Positions 20,033-33,368 of a stretch of DNA of 64,000 nucleotides are shown piece by piece; positions within the stretch are counted from its first letter, which is position 1, and each line of letters opens with the position of its first letter. The notes beneath the pieces were generated by a model, which worked only from the letters and a program-made list of their open reading frames with translations, was not told the DNA's origin and did no database searches. The stretch spans positions 1 to 64,000 of the forward strand of contig JAMAHW010000129.1 in NCBI GenBank assembly GCA_023627715.1. The letters are read 5' to 3'. The translations under genes and the position numbers were made by a program. Origin of the DNA: Periconia sp. R9002. Lineage: Eukaryota > Ascomycota > Dothideomycetes > Pleosporales > Periconiaceae.

Positions 20033-21796
20033 CTACTCTCGTCCTTCACATACGAGAGAAATTCGACAAGGATATCCGTTCGAAGGATGAGTCCCTGCTT
20101 TTTCCGACTGGTATGCTCGGTCTCCACACACCTCTTTGACTTCTTCACCCTTAAACCATCTAAGCATCTTCTCCCATGGTCCTTGAACCTGTAGTCTATC
20201 CCACTCCTCATAAGCGGGAGCGATATCAAAGCTTCTCGCCGCCAACAGCAAAACTACCTTGATTTCAGTCATTGCAAGCGGTTGACCAATGCAGGCTCGA
20301 GATCCGACGTCAAAAGGACGATACCCATTTTGGGGCGGATACAGTTCATGATCTGGGCCGACGAGCCATCTCTCTGGGAGGAATTCTTGAGGTCGAACCC
20401 ATATCCGTGGGTTCTCGTGTAAGGCTTGATGAACGCAAATGATGTTGAGTCCTTCCGTTTCGAGAGCTTGCCCGTTCAAAGCTGTGAGTCGTTTTCCAGA
20501 CTGACCACGGCGCATATTGGCAGCCGGGGGGTACAAGCGTAAGGTTTCTTTGATGAATGCAGTTGTGTAAGGGCATTGATTGAGAAGGTTGGGATTTTCC
20601 TTCAACATCGTAGCTGTATCATTGGCTCCAAACAGTGTGTTGTGTTCTTGCCTGATCCGTTCTCGTATCGCTGGATATTTGGCGAGGGCGTGGAAACAAA
20701 AGGCAATGGTACTCGACGTGGTGTCGTTGCCAGCGAAAAGGAAAAGCCGCACTTGATTGATCAGTGTTTCCACAAAGCTTTCGTCGAGCGTGATTGGAAT
20801 ATCCAAAGGGTCACCGCTTTCCTCAGAAATGTAGGCATCAAGAGCAAGCGAGATAACGGATTTTGACTTTCTAGTTCCTTTTTTCTTCTCTTCGCAAATC
20901 TCGGAGTATCTCTTGTGAATCTGGTTCCGGACATACTCCTTGATAGCATTCCCATGGCGTCGCTGCATGAAAGGACGTAGGGGGTGAAGAAGGACTCGAA
21001 TGTCCCAGAAGGAATGCCACTTAGTGATGCCCTTGAACCCTTTCGGCAACACATGATCGCGGCGCTGATAATCCACGTCGGAATCCCTATCAAATACATT
21101 AGAAGGGCAAAATTAAGTGGTCGCCTATCGCACTCACAGGGTAATTTTCATAATTACATCAAATGTCAACCGTGTCGCATACTCGTCCAAAGATATAACC
21201 CCATTATTCGCGCTCTGCCGTATCTTCTCGCAAAATACCTGTACGCAGTCGACGATGAAGGGCACGTAGTGGTTCAAATTCGACGCGCTGAACCCGGGAT
21301 TGAGGAGCGACCTCCACACTTTCCAATCATTCCCGTTCATTGAGACAAGGTTGGATCCGCCAACAATAGGTTTGATAGCTTCCAGAGACTGCTGAGGTTT
21401 GGGCAAGTTCCATTTATTGGATATCAGGTGAAGAGCTTCCGGGTTGAACACGATCAGCGAGGTGGGATATCCCGGCCACATATCCATCAAAAACATTTCG
21501 GTTTCAGCAAACTCGGCGCACAGGTCTTTCATTGCCAGTAGGACATTTGCCGATGGGGGTAACTTTCTGGTGTACTTGGGGATCACAAGTGAATGGCCGA
21601 ATATCCAGCTCCATCCTTGCGGCATAGGCTTCTCTCACGTCAGATTTTAGATTTAGGCATCATTTTCTGAACTCACATAACCTTGTTTACGCAGCTTGTT
21701 GATGTGGCTCCGATGGCAATATGTCAAGAAGCTGAAATACAAAAGAGATGTTGTAATTAACACCACGGCGGCGTCAACGATGTTCCCGTACGCCAT
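20033..21796 (-). CDS. Cytochrome P450 monooxygenase
   Basis: Three exons (21796-21677, 21628-21138, 21086-20033) encode 554 residues. An N-terminal membrane anchor (IVDAAVVLITTSLLYFSFLTY) is followed by the Pro-containing hinge PMPQGWSWIFGH. The I-helix motif AGNDTTS, the ExxR motif ETLRLYPP, the PERW segment and the heme loop FDVGSRACIG (Cys about 469) are all present, so the enzyme looks complete and ER-bound. The N-terminal pattern and the C-terminal GDRAYQ...HPSNGYPCRI resemble P450s of fungal secondary metabolism. No metabolic backbone gene lies beside it, so the substrate is unknown. Confidence 0.9.
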
Positions 21797-22428
21797 CGTA
21801 TTAGGCTTGCGTCAATAATAAAAGGTTCGTTAATCAACGCGCACTTCTTTGTTTCTTGAAAATATGTGATGCACAGAAGCACCTAGTTGTGTGAAGATTG
21901 AAAATGAAGAAGTAGATGAAGGAGGAGTGCCTGCTTGATGCTATCTACAGAAGAAAAAGTCCATGCGGCGTCAAATCACTCGAGGCGTTGCCGCCCAACA
22001 TATGAGCATGTGTTGGTTTGCTGATTCAATCTGATACTCAAGAATTTATTGGCTGTCCGTTCACTGCAAATATGCGGCGTAAGATAAGAACTGTCGAAAA
22101 GGGTAACGCAAGCGGGTTAGTGCGCCGCCTTTCACTGTGGGGAAAATTTCATTTGCTAGGCATTTACTGTACTACTATAAGATTTTTCGAGTTTGATAGT
22201 AGTAGAATTCATGCATGCTTTTGCATGTAGTCTGATATACTCCAATCGACCGTGAATGCATTCAAGCATCATGATGGCAAATAAACTCTGCACAGATAGT
22301 TCAAGCTTATGCATGGAGTTGTTATGTTTAAGTATAAAAATGTCAGAGTTGTTGGGTCAGCGTGGATCTGCATTATCTTTTGAAAACATACATATATACT
22401 CGAACCTTCGATTATCTAGAGAAGCACC
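21797..22428. other. Intergenic, nothing recognised
   Basis: About 630 bp between the P450 start and the end of the DUF7580-type gene; no supported feature. Confidence 0.5.
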
Positions 22429-24281
22429 TCATATCGATCCTGTTCCTTGTGATGTCAACTCTCGTACACAGTCTTCAAGCTGGCAAACAACATCTTCATA
22501 GAAACTTCGCTGCAGTTCCTCACGTCTAAGATCCGATTCCACCCCATCGAACTTAAAGAGCAGGCAACGCGAAACAATATCTGCGTAGCGACAACCGAGG
22601 GCCTGTGCAACGACACCTTCTCTATCAAGCTTTAATGCGGCGAGGAACTCCTTAGTCTCGTAGTCGTGGTCGCCAGGTATCACCGAAGTATCGATGGACT
22701 TTCCAAGGGCAATTTCGAGAAGCATAACCCCTAGTGCATATATCTGATAATTCTTCACCAACCCACGGACAATACCGCTTCTTGTCTTATCGCTTTCACC
22801 TGGTCCCTTAATATGAGGTGTTACGATGCATTTATCAGGCGAGATTTGAGTAAGAAAAAAGCGGACGTTATTGCTTGCCCACCTGCCTTCGACGTCTAGC
22901 CACGGAGATGGATAGAGTCGAAGCAAGGAAAGCGACAGCACGTAGGCGAGCCGTAATCGTTGGTAAGGATACATGACATGAGTCTTGATCTTGTCCTCAG
23001 ATGTTGCGTTTGAAAGTATGCGATCGAGTGAGTCGGAGCTCTGGGCTATTTCTGTTGAACTATCCGAGACTTGCACTTCGTAAGCGTGCATTTTCTGGTA
23101 TATGAGGTAGCCTAACGTCCGATGGTTCTCATCTGGACCGCCATTTGACGAGTCTAACTGTTGTAGAGCTGAGCAGAGGTCTTCGATAGATTGAGCTTCA
23201 ATTGATTCATTCTTGGGTGCCTGTACGGCTTCGATTCCAGTTTTCTTGTCACCCTTGGTAAATGATTGCGAGCCATCGGTAACGCTGAAACCTTCCACAT
23301 TCATGGATCGCCGGGTCCGGGGTTTCTCTGCATTATTTTGATCTTCCGAAATTTTCCTTTTCAGTGGATTTTCAACATTCGTTTCGAAGTAGGTCAGGTC
23401 GATATGCCAACAAGCGACGCAGTCAGCTGAAGGGTAAACATAGAAGGCGACCTTGAAATCCGAACTTGGGTCCTCGAAAAGTGAGTGTGGTCTTGCAGCT
23501 GCCATATAGCCAAGTGCAAGATCAACCCTGTGTCCGGAGCACGCGCATTTGTCACACGCCGATGTGAGAGCGTTGTAAAGGTGCGTATGACGTGTATGAA
23601 AACCTGACACCTGTTCGAATGGAATAAGGGGCGATGCCTTGTAAACTGGCTTCTTCCGGTTCTTTCTGACTTCGTTCACAAACTTATACAAGGTGTTGTT
23701 GTTTCGGTTGATATCGTTAAGTAACGTTTCAATCTTGTCCTTTTTGGATAGAGCCCAGCTAGACTGCTGCAACTGACTCAAAACGACCTTGGCTATTCGA
23801 TTCGACCGGTTTTCCTTAGATTGTGTTGTATTGGCCCCCTTCGCACGTTCCTTGAGAACCCAAGTCAGCGTGAGGATGATAGCGATCATGGAAGAATGCG
23901 AACCTCGACGCTAGAGAAAATTTCCTCTATTTCCGTCAGTGCTTTCTTAACAAGCTCAATGTTTGCACTGATAGCTTCTGAAACATCTGTATCTTCACTG
24001 AAGATTAAGCCCAACTTCTCTTGTATCTTTTTATCGTTCCATCGACGATGCTTAGGCTGATCGAGCATCTCGTTTACTGTTCTTTTGTCCAGCAAATTTG
24101 AGAGCAAGACCCTGACTGAAACTCTAAACATATTCGCCTCGATTATGTGTAGTTTCTGAAACCTTGGGATTTGGGAGCTCGCATTGCGCCATGCACGGAA
24201 GAACTTGCTGATGACCGTATAGCTTGCTTGGGCAACGGGGATGGCGCCTAAGACAAGGCCTGCTATCTCGATCCCTGACAT
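22429..24281 (-). CDS. DUF7580-type protein with fungal N-terminal domain
   Basis: Two exons (24281-23904 and 23850-22429) give 599 residues. The intron is 53 nt with a weak donor (GTTCGC) but a good branch site (GCTGAC); without it the frame breaks. The N-terminus MSGIEIAGLVLGAIPVAQ starts a helical domain common to fungal proteins of the HeLo-like/NLR-associated repertoire. The C-terminal half (RLRLAYVLSLSLLRLYPSPWLD..., then YQIYALGVMLLEIALGKSID) looks like the degenerate kinase-like fold of DUF7580 proteins, and I see no catalytic HRD or DFG motif. A role in signalling or nonself response is inference. It is head-to-head with a C2H2-finger gene only 215 bp away. Confidence 0.75.
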
Positions 24282-24496
24282 CTTGATCTGGCGTAGCGCT
24301 ACTGCTAATTCAAAGGAAGTCAAGGACAGCAGAAGATTGAGAGCGAAAGGCCGGGCTGAGGGAAGTGAAAGGGCGATGATGGGGTACATGGAAGCGTGCG
24401 CTACGCTTACCTAAGAATGCATGTGCCCCGCAGTAACTCGATAAATACGAAGAGGCTGAAGTCATCGTCTTATCCACGCAACTAGAAAGTTCGGAA
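24282..24496. promoter_or_regulatory. Short bidirectional promoter
   Basis: Only 215 bp separate the divergent start codons of the DUF7580-type and C2H2-finger genes, so their promoters must overlap. No specific operator is recognised. Confidence 0.5.
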
Positions 24497-26726
24497 ATGT
24501 TAGACTTACAAACAGTTCAGATGGCGACCATAGGGCAGATATCACTAGCGGTGTTGATCCAGACCCTCAATAGTGCCATTCTGGGATCAATCTCGGAGCT
24601 GGTTCCTTCGCTTCAAGACAACACACAGGCGTCCCAATTACGGCAAGAATCGCAACGACTGCAGATATGGAGCAACGACTTAGGTATAGAAAAAGGCGGC
24701 TTAGAAGAGCGGCTCCGTGGGGAGCAAGAGTTAGAGTATAGTATCGTCACGCTATACATTATGATTGCGCAAGGCTTGATTACAGCTGGTGCGTCTCTGC
24801 CTTTGATATTTTACCAACAGCCGCTCATCTCGTAGAAAAATGCGCTGGCGAGCGGACAAATGGCCCGCCGATAAGCAAAGCTCGCAGCGAAGAATCACAT
24901 ACTCCCCTTCAGCAAGCAGTCGCCACTTTAGAAAAGCAATACCCTCAGCTCGCGGACAACTTTTCCGCAACCACCATATCAAGTCGCTCTCAGTCTATCA
25001 GGAGGGGCGATAATTCCACGAACATCTCATCCGATGTACCGCGAAACGACACGGTCGACGAGCTGGATGAAAGCCTAGCAGAAATTTCGGCAACAATCGA
25101 TCGCCTATTGCGTCTTTCACCGTTCCTGGAGCAGTATATGCATGAATCAGATGACAATAAGGGGAATATCTCTCATGCTTCGATATCCGGAGTAGTCAAC
25201 AAAGAAATTGACATATATTGTGATCGCATACTGACGCGGTTCCCACAAGCTTCGCACCATCACGTTCGAATCATTGCGGAATCCAGGCTGCGTCTCCACC
25301 CATTAGACTTGAATGGAGAAGACCAAATCCTTCTAAGACGCAATAAAAGCGACCGTCAATTGTCTTCAAAGTCTTCTTCTGATATCGACGTAGCGCACTT
25401 GCTCTCGACTTTTGAAGAATCCATTCTAGAAGATAAGGGGGTTCCTTATCCGGCCCAACCTGAAGTCGAATATGGACGTAGTGCGTGCAATATGTGTAGC
25501 AAGAAATTTGCCGCCAATGTTAGCGTCCGGGAATGGAGGTAAGTTTTCCGACCGCAACTTGTATATTTCTACGCAATAACCGAAGAAATAGATTGCACAT
25601 TCTTGCTGATTACCATCCGTTCACCTGCCTTGAAAAGAATTGTCCACACCCCGTCAGCTCATTTAGTCGCTTACAAGAGTGGAACGAACATTCCAACCAA
25701 TCCCACCCAGACAAGCTGCAATGGATTTGCAAGCTATGCGGCCAGAAGAGATTTGCAGCAAAGTCTCAGCTTCAGTATCACACAGAGTCAGTTCACTATA
25801 TTCCTGCAGAGGCCGCGCTAGGACTGTGTGAGCTCTGGCAAGAGAAGGTTGCAGCGAGAGAAGAAGAGACTGAATGTGTGTTTTGTAACGAGTCTTACGG
25901 AACTGAGCAGCTCGCTAGGGTAGCTCATCTGGGTCGCCACATGATAGAGATAGCATTGTTGATGCCGCTTGAAACCTTGGAGCATGGAGTTGTTTTTTCG
26001 AACAATATCAACACCACAAAACCTAGCCAGAACTTGCCATTACTTGGAAAGCCTAAGCCAGCAAAATGGAGGCCAGAATCGCCCCCGAATACTCCTGGGG
26101 CTACCGAGAGCAGTCCAGATAAATCCAGTCAAGAGAGCGATCTAGATGAACATGCGAAGACCAGCGACTCAGACGAGGAGTTCGAGGTTGCTAAGCACCA
26201 CCCTCGTCTAGTGGAACAAGCAGCGTTCGTACTAGAGGAGATAGGCAGTGAATACAGCTATAATAGTGAGCTTGAGGTTGTGCAACCAGATCACTTCGAA
26301 GAAGTGGAAGACGAATCACCTATAGAACCGCTCGAAGACCCTAAAAGCTTCATCCATCGATTCAAAGAGATGCACGCCAACGAAGATTCGTCGGATGAAG
26401 AAGAAAGAGAACGAATTTACAGAAGAAAGAAGAAGCGCTGGAGTGCTGGTATCTTCAAACGAAGCCATAGTCAAAGCGTGGAAGGCGACTCTTCGTATAG
26501 TGACAATGACCCTGTTGATGATGTCGACTCGTCTGCTAGAAGGCTGCGTCGGAGAGTGAGGGGTACTGCGGACCGAGGGTCGCTCATATTCGAAGACCGG
26601 GGCTTTTCAAATGCGAACAACATAATAGAAATTGAGGAGCCAGACGCAGAAGGGTTTACCCTAGATGAGCTGCCTTTTTGGAATTGGGAGATAGACGATG
26701 AAGATGTAGAGATGGATTCCACTTGA
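24497..26726 (+). CDS. C2H2-type zinc-finger protein with acidic C-terminus
   Basis: Three exons (24497-24735, 24786-25538, 25592-26726) give 708 residues. The helical N-terminal segment (LQIWSNDLGIEKGGLEERL...) resembles the region preceding C2H2 arrays in fungal proteins of the nonself-recognition type. Degenerate fingers follow: CNMCSKKF, FTCLEKNCPHP...H, CKLCG...H...H and CVFCNESY...H...H. The C-terminal third is very acidic and Ser-rich with basic islands (RRKKKR), suggesting nuclear location. The first intron was placed to join QEL to DWCVSAFDILPTAAHLVEKC. The gene shares a short promoter with the DUF7580-type gene. Function unknown; the start codon could also be the nearby internal ATG at residue 9. 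Confidence 0.75.
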
Positions 26727-26993
26727 GCGGGTCACTTCATAGTCTTTCTATCACATTGCGCACATCTCGAGGGCGCTCGCTGTCAAAATCTTCGCTCGAA
26801 CCACTCAAGGACCTACTTCTCCAAGTCCTTTAAACATGCCTTCTGCGATGGGTATTCGGGTTCCCGGTTACCGCAACCATTTGTTCTCCCGGAGTTTGTC
26901 TTGACGGTGCGTTGGATTGTGAGGTGATGTCGTTGGCTCATGTAGATTTGCTACTATTCTACATGACTATTAACAACTGAAGAAACATTATAT

Positions 26994-28434
26994 TTACATT
27001 CTAATTAAATACTTTTCAATCCAATATCCTAGACTAACGCTTTTCTGATCAACCGAATTTGCCATATACCGACTACCCAACATTGTCACCACGCCGATCA
27101 TGATCGTCGCCAATACCCAGGTCATGAAAACAACCCCATTTCGCCCTTGCCACCTGGCGTCCCAGTAGTTGGTACCACTTAAAACAAAACTGGTCCAATT
27201 CAGCAGCCTTGTCAACAGTATCCGATATACAGTTTGATGACAGAGATAAAGACTGAAGGAGATGTGACCTAAGAATTGCGCAGTTTTCCATTCAAACGGT
27301 ACGCGTAGTGGACGTAGATGGCGCATGCAGCCAACGACCATTATAGCACCAACGGTATGCCACGTCCGCATTTTAATCTCCCAATCCCACCAGGGAAGCG
27401 GAGGAATCACTTTGAGGAACACCCAATCAGGGGAAAAAGTGGGAGTGGTGGCGCCTTCGTGCCATGTGGGAACTGGTAGACAGATGAGATAAATACCCAC
27501 AGCGAAAATCAAATATCGAAGAACAGTCGTCAAACGATTGTCGCTAGTCCTCGAATTTGTATTTTTCTTCTCTTTCCACTCCGAAAGGGCAGGTGTTAGC
27601 CGAAGATCATGACTCTTGCGTCTACCATCGAGCTCGGCATAAAGTAAGCCTGCGAAAAAGGCTAGAAACTCCGGATTCCCGTTCCACCCGAATCGGATCG
27701 CCAAAATCCCCAAAATCAAAAACCGCGCTCGTTCACCAACGGTGGATAGCCCGAGGAGTGCTAGGTAGACTTTCATGGATCCGCGAATCTCTACTGGGAT
27801 TGTCCAAAAATGGTTATTGAGCGTCAAGTCCTGGCTGCTCTGCAAATTGATGATTGAGATAAATGACCGAACCAAGCATAGTATGTGTGGAATGGGTGAG
27901 CCCCAAGGCTTTGCTTTCGGACATCCTTGCCCTTCGGCAAATTCGAGATTGTAAGCTCCGCTGTAGAACAATACGTGGCTAATGAGCATCATGACGGTAA
28001 CCGGGAAGCTCAGACGGAATATTCTTCTGACCACGCTGCTGGTAAGTTTCCGGTAGAAGTCTGACATCGACCCTTCGTTGCGCAGTTTGATAAGTCCAGT
28101 GGATATTGAGTAGCCAGAGACGACGAAAAAAATGTCTACCATGGCTTGTCCGGCAATAACCACGCGTAAAGGCGCAATCTGTATCAGGTGACGATTCTCA
28201 GATGCGGGTGAATCCTTGAGACGAGCACGCACAGTCAGCATATTTCATCTGGAAAGACACTTTTGATAATTTTCGAGCTTTCGAGGAATTGATCGTCCGA
28301 CTTACCCAGAACGAGCGATACGGCATTGCGAGACTGCCAGTGGTAAGATGAAAGAAAGCGACAATGAGGGCTGCAGTACCGCGCAAGCCATCGAGCCAGA
28401 TTTCGCGGCTTGCGGTGACTCGTTTCTCAGCCAT
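26994..28434 (-). CDS. Acyltransferase-3 family integral membrane protein
   Basis: Two exons (28434-28306 and 28214-26994) give 449 residues. The N-terminus EIWLDGLRGTAALIVAFFHL contains the family His, and MVDIFFVVSGYSIS and the long run of about ten membrane helices fit acyltransferase family 3, whose members O-acylate carbohydrates, lipids or small molecules in the membrane. The pattern SFWD...RHLIQIAPLRV is typical of the fungal branch. Earlier in-frame codons are not ATG, so 28434 is the start. The acceptor is unknown. Confidence 0.82.
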
Positions 28435-29782
28435 GAGTATGAATCGCAAAGAATGTCGTAATAATCAGGCGTGAATCCGAATTGTTAACTCGCATCTGGA
28501 GATAAATAGGGTCCGGCGCAGTCGTGGCTAAGAGAATCAGATCTGCCTTCTTCCTCGTTGGCGATTCTAACGCCTTTTTACACGAAGACGTAGTAGCCCC
28601 TAACACCCTAAAATAGTGGGGGCGATTTCACAACAACTATTGATGCCTTGAGAGCGGGAAACCGAGCGCCTTTAGTCACTAGCGAGGCGACGAGAGAACG
28701 AGGAAAAGAAGATTGCCAAATGACACGGTAGCAAATTTGTGCGAGTCAAAAGGCGAGTTCTGGATCCTCGCAGATGCCAGCTCCACAAGAGTCGATGGAA
28801 CGGTAGGATTGACAAACGGTCCGCTAGTGTGTGTACATGTAGGCTAGGGAAGCCTACGAGCTGGTCAGCAAGTAATGCACAGATGCTAAAATTAAGAGCT
28901 TTTCAATCTGGAAATACGACCTAAAATTAACCCCTCCTCTGAATTGTACCTTAAAGGGCTTCCAAATCGCACATTATTTGTGCCCAGCCTGTTTCGCAGA
29001 ATTACGAGACCTCTCATTCGGTATTAGCGAAAAGATTTCGGGTCAGCCAATTTGCCATTGACCTGCCTGATTGGGCTATTCGTAGAATTCACCCCTGCAT
29101 GAACGACAAAATTGATTCCCAAGCAGTAGTCATCGTGGAGCTCTCACTGTATGTGTCATCGCTCTAATGCATCAACTACTGATTATCATGTTCCGTATTC
29201 ACTAGTTTACTGACCGGAATCTCATAGTTCAACTTGCAAGCGCCTTCCACTACTGATGCAACTGGCTCAATTGTGCAATACGTGCTTACTTTTCAAGATT
29301 TGTCCGCTGACTTGGAGTAAGCACGTGTTCTCCGGTTGTTCCCATGCATGGGTGCGAAGCTTTAATTGCGCGATCCAGCAGGATCAACGAGGCTTACGCG
29401 ATCTGGACTGTGAATGATCCATCAGGGGTACTCACAGCGCATGACTGGAAGAGTCAAAAAAACGATAGCTCCAGGGCGATGAATACGGATGGTAGCAAAC
29501 GCCCCTTCCAAATGCCATGGCCGTCCAGGCAGCAGTCCGCATCCTACGCCCCTTACGGCTCTAGATGTATGCTTTAATGAACGACACGGGCTGTGCTTAG
29601 GCGACTCGGGGCCACCGGTTGCATTATAATGGCGATCGAGTGCGACGCTCTATCTTGAATACTTACAGTCACTCGTTACTTTTGTCATGCAGTATACGCG
29701 CCAGCCTACGAATTGTTTCTGATTTCATTATACATTGGCTTTTGGGCCACATTTTCTCTATTATTTTCTAATACTCATCAAA
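28435..29782. other. Intergenic, nothing recognised
   Basis: About 1.35 kb between two divergent genes. I see no supported gene, repeat or RNA. Confidence 0.5.
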
Positions 29783-31823
29783 ATGGCACGTCCAACGTTT
29801 CTTTCACCTCATTCCTCTCATCCATCCTCTCGATCGAGCTGGACGCCGATTCTTTCGCCGCTCTCTCCAAGATCGCCAATTGATGACCGAAAAGAAGACA
29901 CCAACCCGTATGATGAAAAGATCATTGTATCGGCCTTGGAAAAGATCTTCAACTTTGTGGGATGCGTCGCGGCTGCCTTTCTTTATGCATACTTGTTACT
30001 TTATTCCAACCATCTCTGGACCATAGACACGAGCGCATCCATTCTACTAGCCGAATACTGCTCCTGGTCGAACGAACAACTTCGAAAAAAGAGCAAAGAG
30101 GAGAAGTCATCGCAAGCGGAGTGGAGCACAGACATGGACATAGCAGAAAAGGGTGGATATTTCTTAGATACCCAGAGTATATCTGAGAGCGCAAGGCAGG
30201 GCTGTATAGCGGCAGTAGTCGGATATCGCGAGGATCCAATCATATTCACGAAAGCACTCGAGAGCTACTTGCAGGCTGATGGATGCCGCTTCATGCTTGT
30301 CTCTATCGATGGAAACAGTTTGGAAGACCAAGGGATGGTCAATGTTTTCCAACAGGTACTACTCCCTCCGACTTTGGCATGAAATCCAATGCTTTGCGCA
30401 GCTGTACAATTCTGACATACTACAGGTCTTCCCTACCAGTTCTGCAGTACTTGACATTTCTATGCCATTCGTAGAGATTGCCCTCCAAATGGACCGGGAT
30501 AAACCCAAATGGCTGCCGGACACCGATTTGATCGCAAAATGCGTCGCTCTGGCCAAACTTAAACTTATCGAAAGCAACATACATCTCAAAGGTCCGGACG
30601 CTATCACTCGCTTGTGCATTACTCAACCGCACATGCACAAGAAGGGTATTATGTTCACATCCTTTATCATGTCTTTGGCGATCTCCGAAATACTTGGAAT
30701 TGACTTCTTATGGACATCCGATTCCGACAGCATTGTCTGTAAAGACACATTGACCATGACGATAGAGACTATAGCAGGGGATCCAAAATGTGCGGGCGCA
30801 AGTACTGCTCTGGCCATTCATAATCGCGATGAGACACTTGTCACAAAGCTCGGCAATACGGTCTATTTGAACGAGTTACATCTTTCCAGATGCTTTTCCA
30901 GTGCGGTTGGTGCCAATGACTGTCAGAGTGGACCTTGTGCAGCCTTCCGCATCGATACTCTACGATCCGAACTATTGGCATGGTATAAGCAGAAGGTGTG
31001 GGGACATTGGATGGTACGAAAACCTCTCTGCCCAATTGATACGTTGCTAAATTTCGGTAGATTATCAATGAAGATAGGCATCTCACTACCCGCCTGCTTC
31101 TTCTTGGTCATCGTATCCGCTTCATTCCCTACGCCATCACGGCAACTGAAACACCTGTGTCTCTTCGGAGATGGCTACTGCAGCAAGTACGCTGGGCGCG
31201 CTCTGTTCATATGTATGTTTTTGTTAATAATTAACACAAATTTCACTGCTAATCATTATTTCAGTGAATCCTACGCCCATCCTTCCATCTACCTTTCACA
31301 ACCACCGCTCTTTTTTTTCGCTGCATTACGACGGCAGTTGATATCCTTCTTTATACTCGCCGCAGCTCTGTCATATTTCTTCACTGGAACCATACCAATT
31401 ATCAGTTTCAGCTTCCAAGATTATGCATATAGATCGCTTTTCACGCTAGTCTATCTAGTAATGAGGAATCCCATCAAGCCAACGTGGGAAGAATGGGGTT
31501 GGTCTATTCCATCAGGATTGTTCTACAACGTTCCTCTACCTGCAATTCAACTATGGAGTTTACTTACCGTATTTGCGGATGGCTGGGGTACATCCATGCG
31601 CGGGAGCAAAGAGGTCGAAGAAGTGACGAGGTGGAGGGAGTTTAAGAAGAAGGCGTGGGAGGTCGGGTTTTTTGTGGTATGGATGGGTATTATTGGAGGG
31701 ATTGCAGGGCGTTGGATCTCTGTGCAGGCACATTTGGAAACTTCGCAACGTATGATATGCATGGCAGCCGGTGTCTTTGTATCATGGACCGGCTTTGGGT
31801 GGTGGATGTTAACAACGGACTAA
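29783..31823 (+). CDS. Family 2 polysaccharide glycosyltransferase (fungal GT2, hyaluronan/chitin synthase-like)
   Basis: Four exons (29783-30355, 30426-31013, 31061-31212, 31265-31823) encode 623 residues. The processive GT2 motifs are all present: DSD (290-292) for nucleotide-sugar and metal, EDRHLT (from 391) with the catalytic acid, and QQVRW (428-432). They are flanked by an N-terminal membrane segment and several C-terminal helices, and ESYAHPSIYL follows the QxxRW box. The second and third introns lie around these motifs. The protein resembles the type 2 glycosyltransferase reported as needed for hyphal growth and virulence in cereal pathogens. It probably makes an extracellular or cell-wall polysaccharide at the plasma membrane. 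Confidence 0.88.
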
Positions 31824-32958
31824 TCTCAATCTCGTTTGAAACATCTTGGGAAGGTTAAAAAAACATTTTGCATATATATATGCCTCGCGAGAGGAGAAAA
31901 CTTTCAATTGATATGCTATTTTCAGTCACCGATGTTGTCTTTTGTTTGAACCGCCGTGAGGAATGGCGAGTATCAGAATCATGATTAGTGATTTGATAGT
32001 ACTGCAGGGTTAAGGGCTGTCCATACCCATACACAAAAACAACTTTATAAAGTGAACGCACAAACCTGGAAAACAAAAAGGCCAAATCACATGGGGAGTG
32101 TGTTGGCAAGTAGGTTGTGTGTAATAAACTCTTGAAGTTATGACACGTTCCACGCCTGTGTGACTGCACAGACACGTTTCGAACAGGATAATTTAAACTT
32201 GTAAGCATTTTTTCCAAAAGAATTGTGGATGACGTTCTTGCAAGCTACCGTAACACAAACTCATTGCCTACTCACTGACAAGTTCACTGATTGAACTTCG
32301 CTCCAAGATCTGCAGCACTGATATCGGTCGGCAAACCATTCTTGCTTGGACGATGGGACTACGGGAGTGTCTTTTTACTAATATTGAGGATTGGATGTCA
32401 TATAGCTGACTGTAATTTTCCTTTTTACCCGCTCCCTCTCGCGAATTACCTCGGAGAACAGAGAACGGGGATACTTTCCCAATTTTTCAGGCTTGATCAT
32501 TAGATTATGTCTTGGTCAAGCCCTCTTTCCAGTATAGGTTACTGTCCTACACGAGGATGTGCCAAGTACTCATAAGGTCTAGCGCAGCCATTTGCGAAAT
32601 CGGGTAACAGCGGACAGGGGTTTTTTTTTTTTTTCTTTTTTTTTGTGAACAATTTGGAGGGGTTCTACCTCAACAAGCGGACAGGGCTAAAACTATCTAG
32701 CAAGCATCAATCTCAGAATTCAACCGGAAAGGTCGGGATCTAAAAACAGTAAGCTCTCTTTGACTGGCTTCCAACGGTCTGAGATTGCAAAAACTAAAAT
32801 AGTAAAAGTGTGGAAGAGCATCGATTGAAAGCTATCATTGCTGTGGGATTACTATATCTCTCGTGCGAAGGTGAGGATAAAGCATCACTACCCTCGCATA
32901 AACCTTAGTACTCCGAACTCCCAGAGCTCGTATGTATCAGCCCAAGGATTTTCTTACA
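31824..32958. other. Intergenic with homopolymer tract
   Basis: No gene is supported. A T-rich run with one C interruption lies at about 32622-32645. Confidence 0.5.
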
Positions 32959-33127
32959 ATCGACTGACAGAAGTCGTGGCCACCCCCCGGCTGAAACCGG
33001 GAGTGATCAAGGGTATACTATTGGTCCTTTTCACTTAAAACGTTATGCTCTCATACGAAAAACCCTGTTTTCACCTTACTCAACTCCCTTGTAGACAAGG
33101 GGGTGGCTAAGATTTCTGTCAGTCGAT
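32959..33127. mobile_element. MITE-like element with 29-bp terminal inverted repeats
   Basis: The left arm (32959-32987, beginning ATCGACTGACAGAA) and right arm (33099-33127) are inverted repeats over 29 bp with three mismatches; the outer 15 bp match perfectly. The whole element is 169 bp and has no coding capacity, so it fits a non-autonomous DNA transposon. The flanks (TTACA on the left, AGTAC on the right) do not show an obvious target duplication. Confidence 0.6.
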
Positions 33128-33368
33128 AGTACATTCATTCGCAACACTAGAATTATGTGATGTGGGATTGATGGATAGGTCAATACATTGGCTATTTAAT
33201 GGGGCAACAATTCCATTTTCCGAGCGCAGTAGGAGTAATGTTCAGATTGCCTGACTATCCTGCAGAATGATTATACAACGGCATTGATAGCATTATAACC
33301 CCATTCGCACATAATCAGTACATCGATTGTTATTCAACGTCCAAAAGGTCTAACCAGCGTTCTTTCCC
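33128..33368. other. Short intergenic stretch downstream of the MITE-like element
   Basis: No supported feature. Confidence 0.4.
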
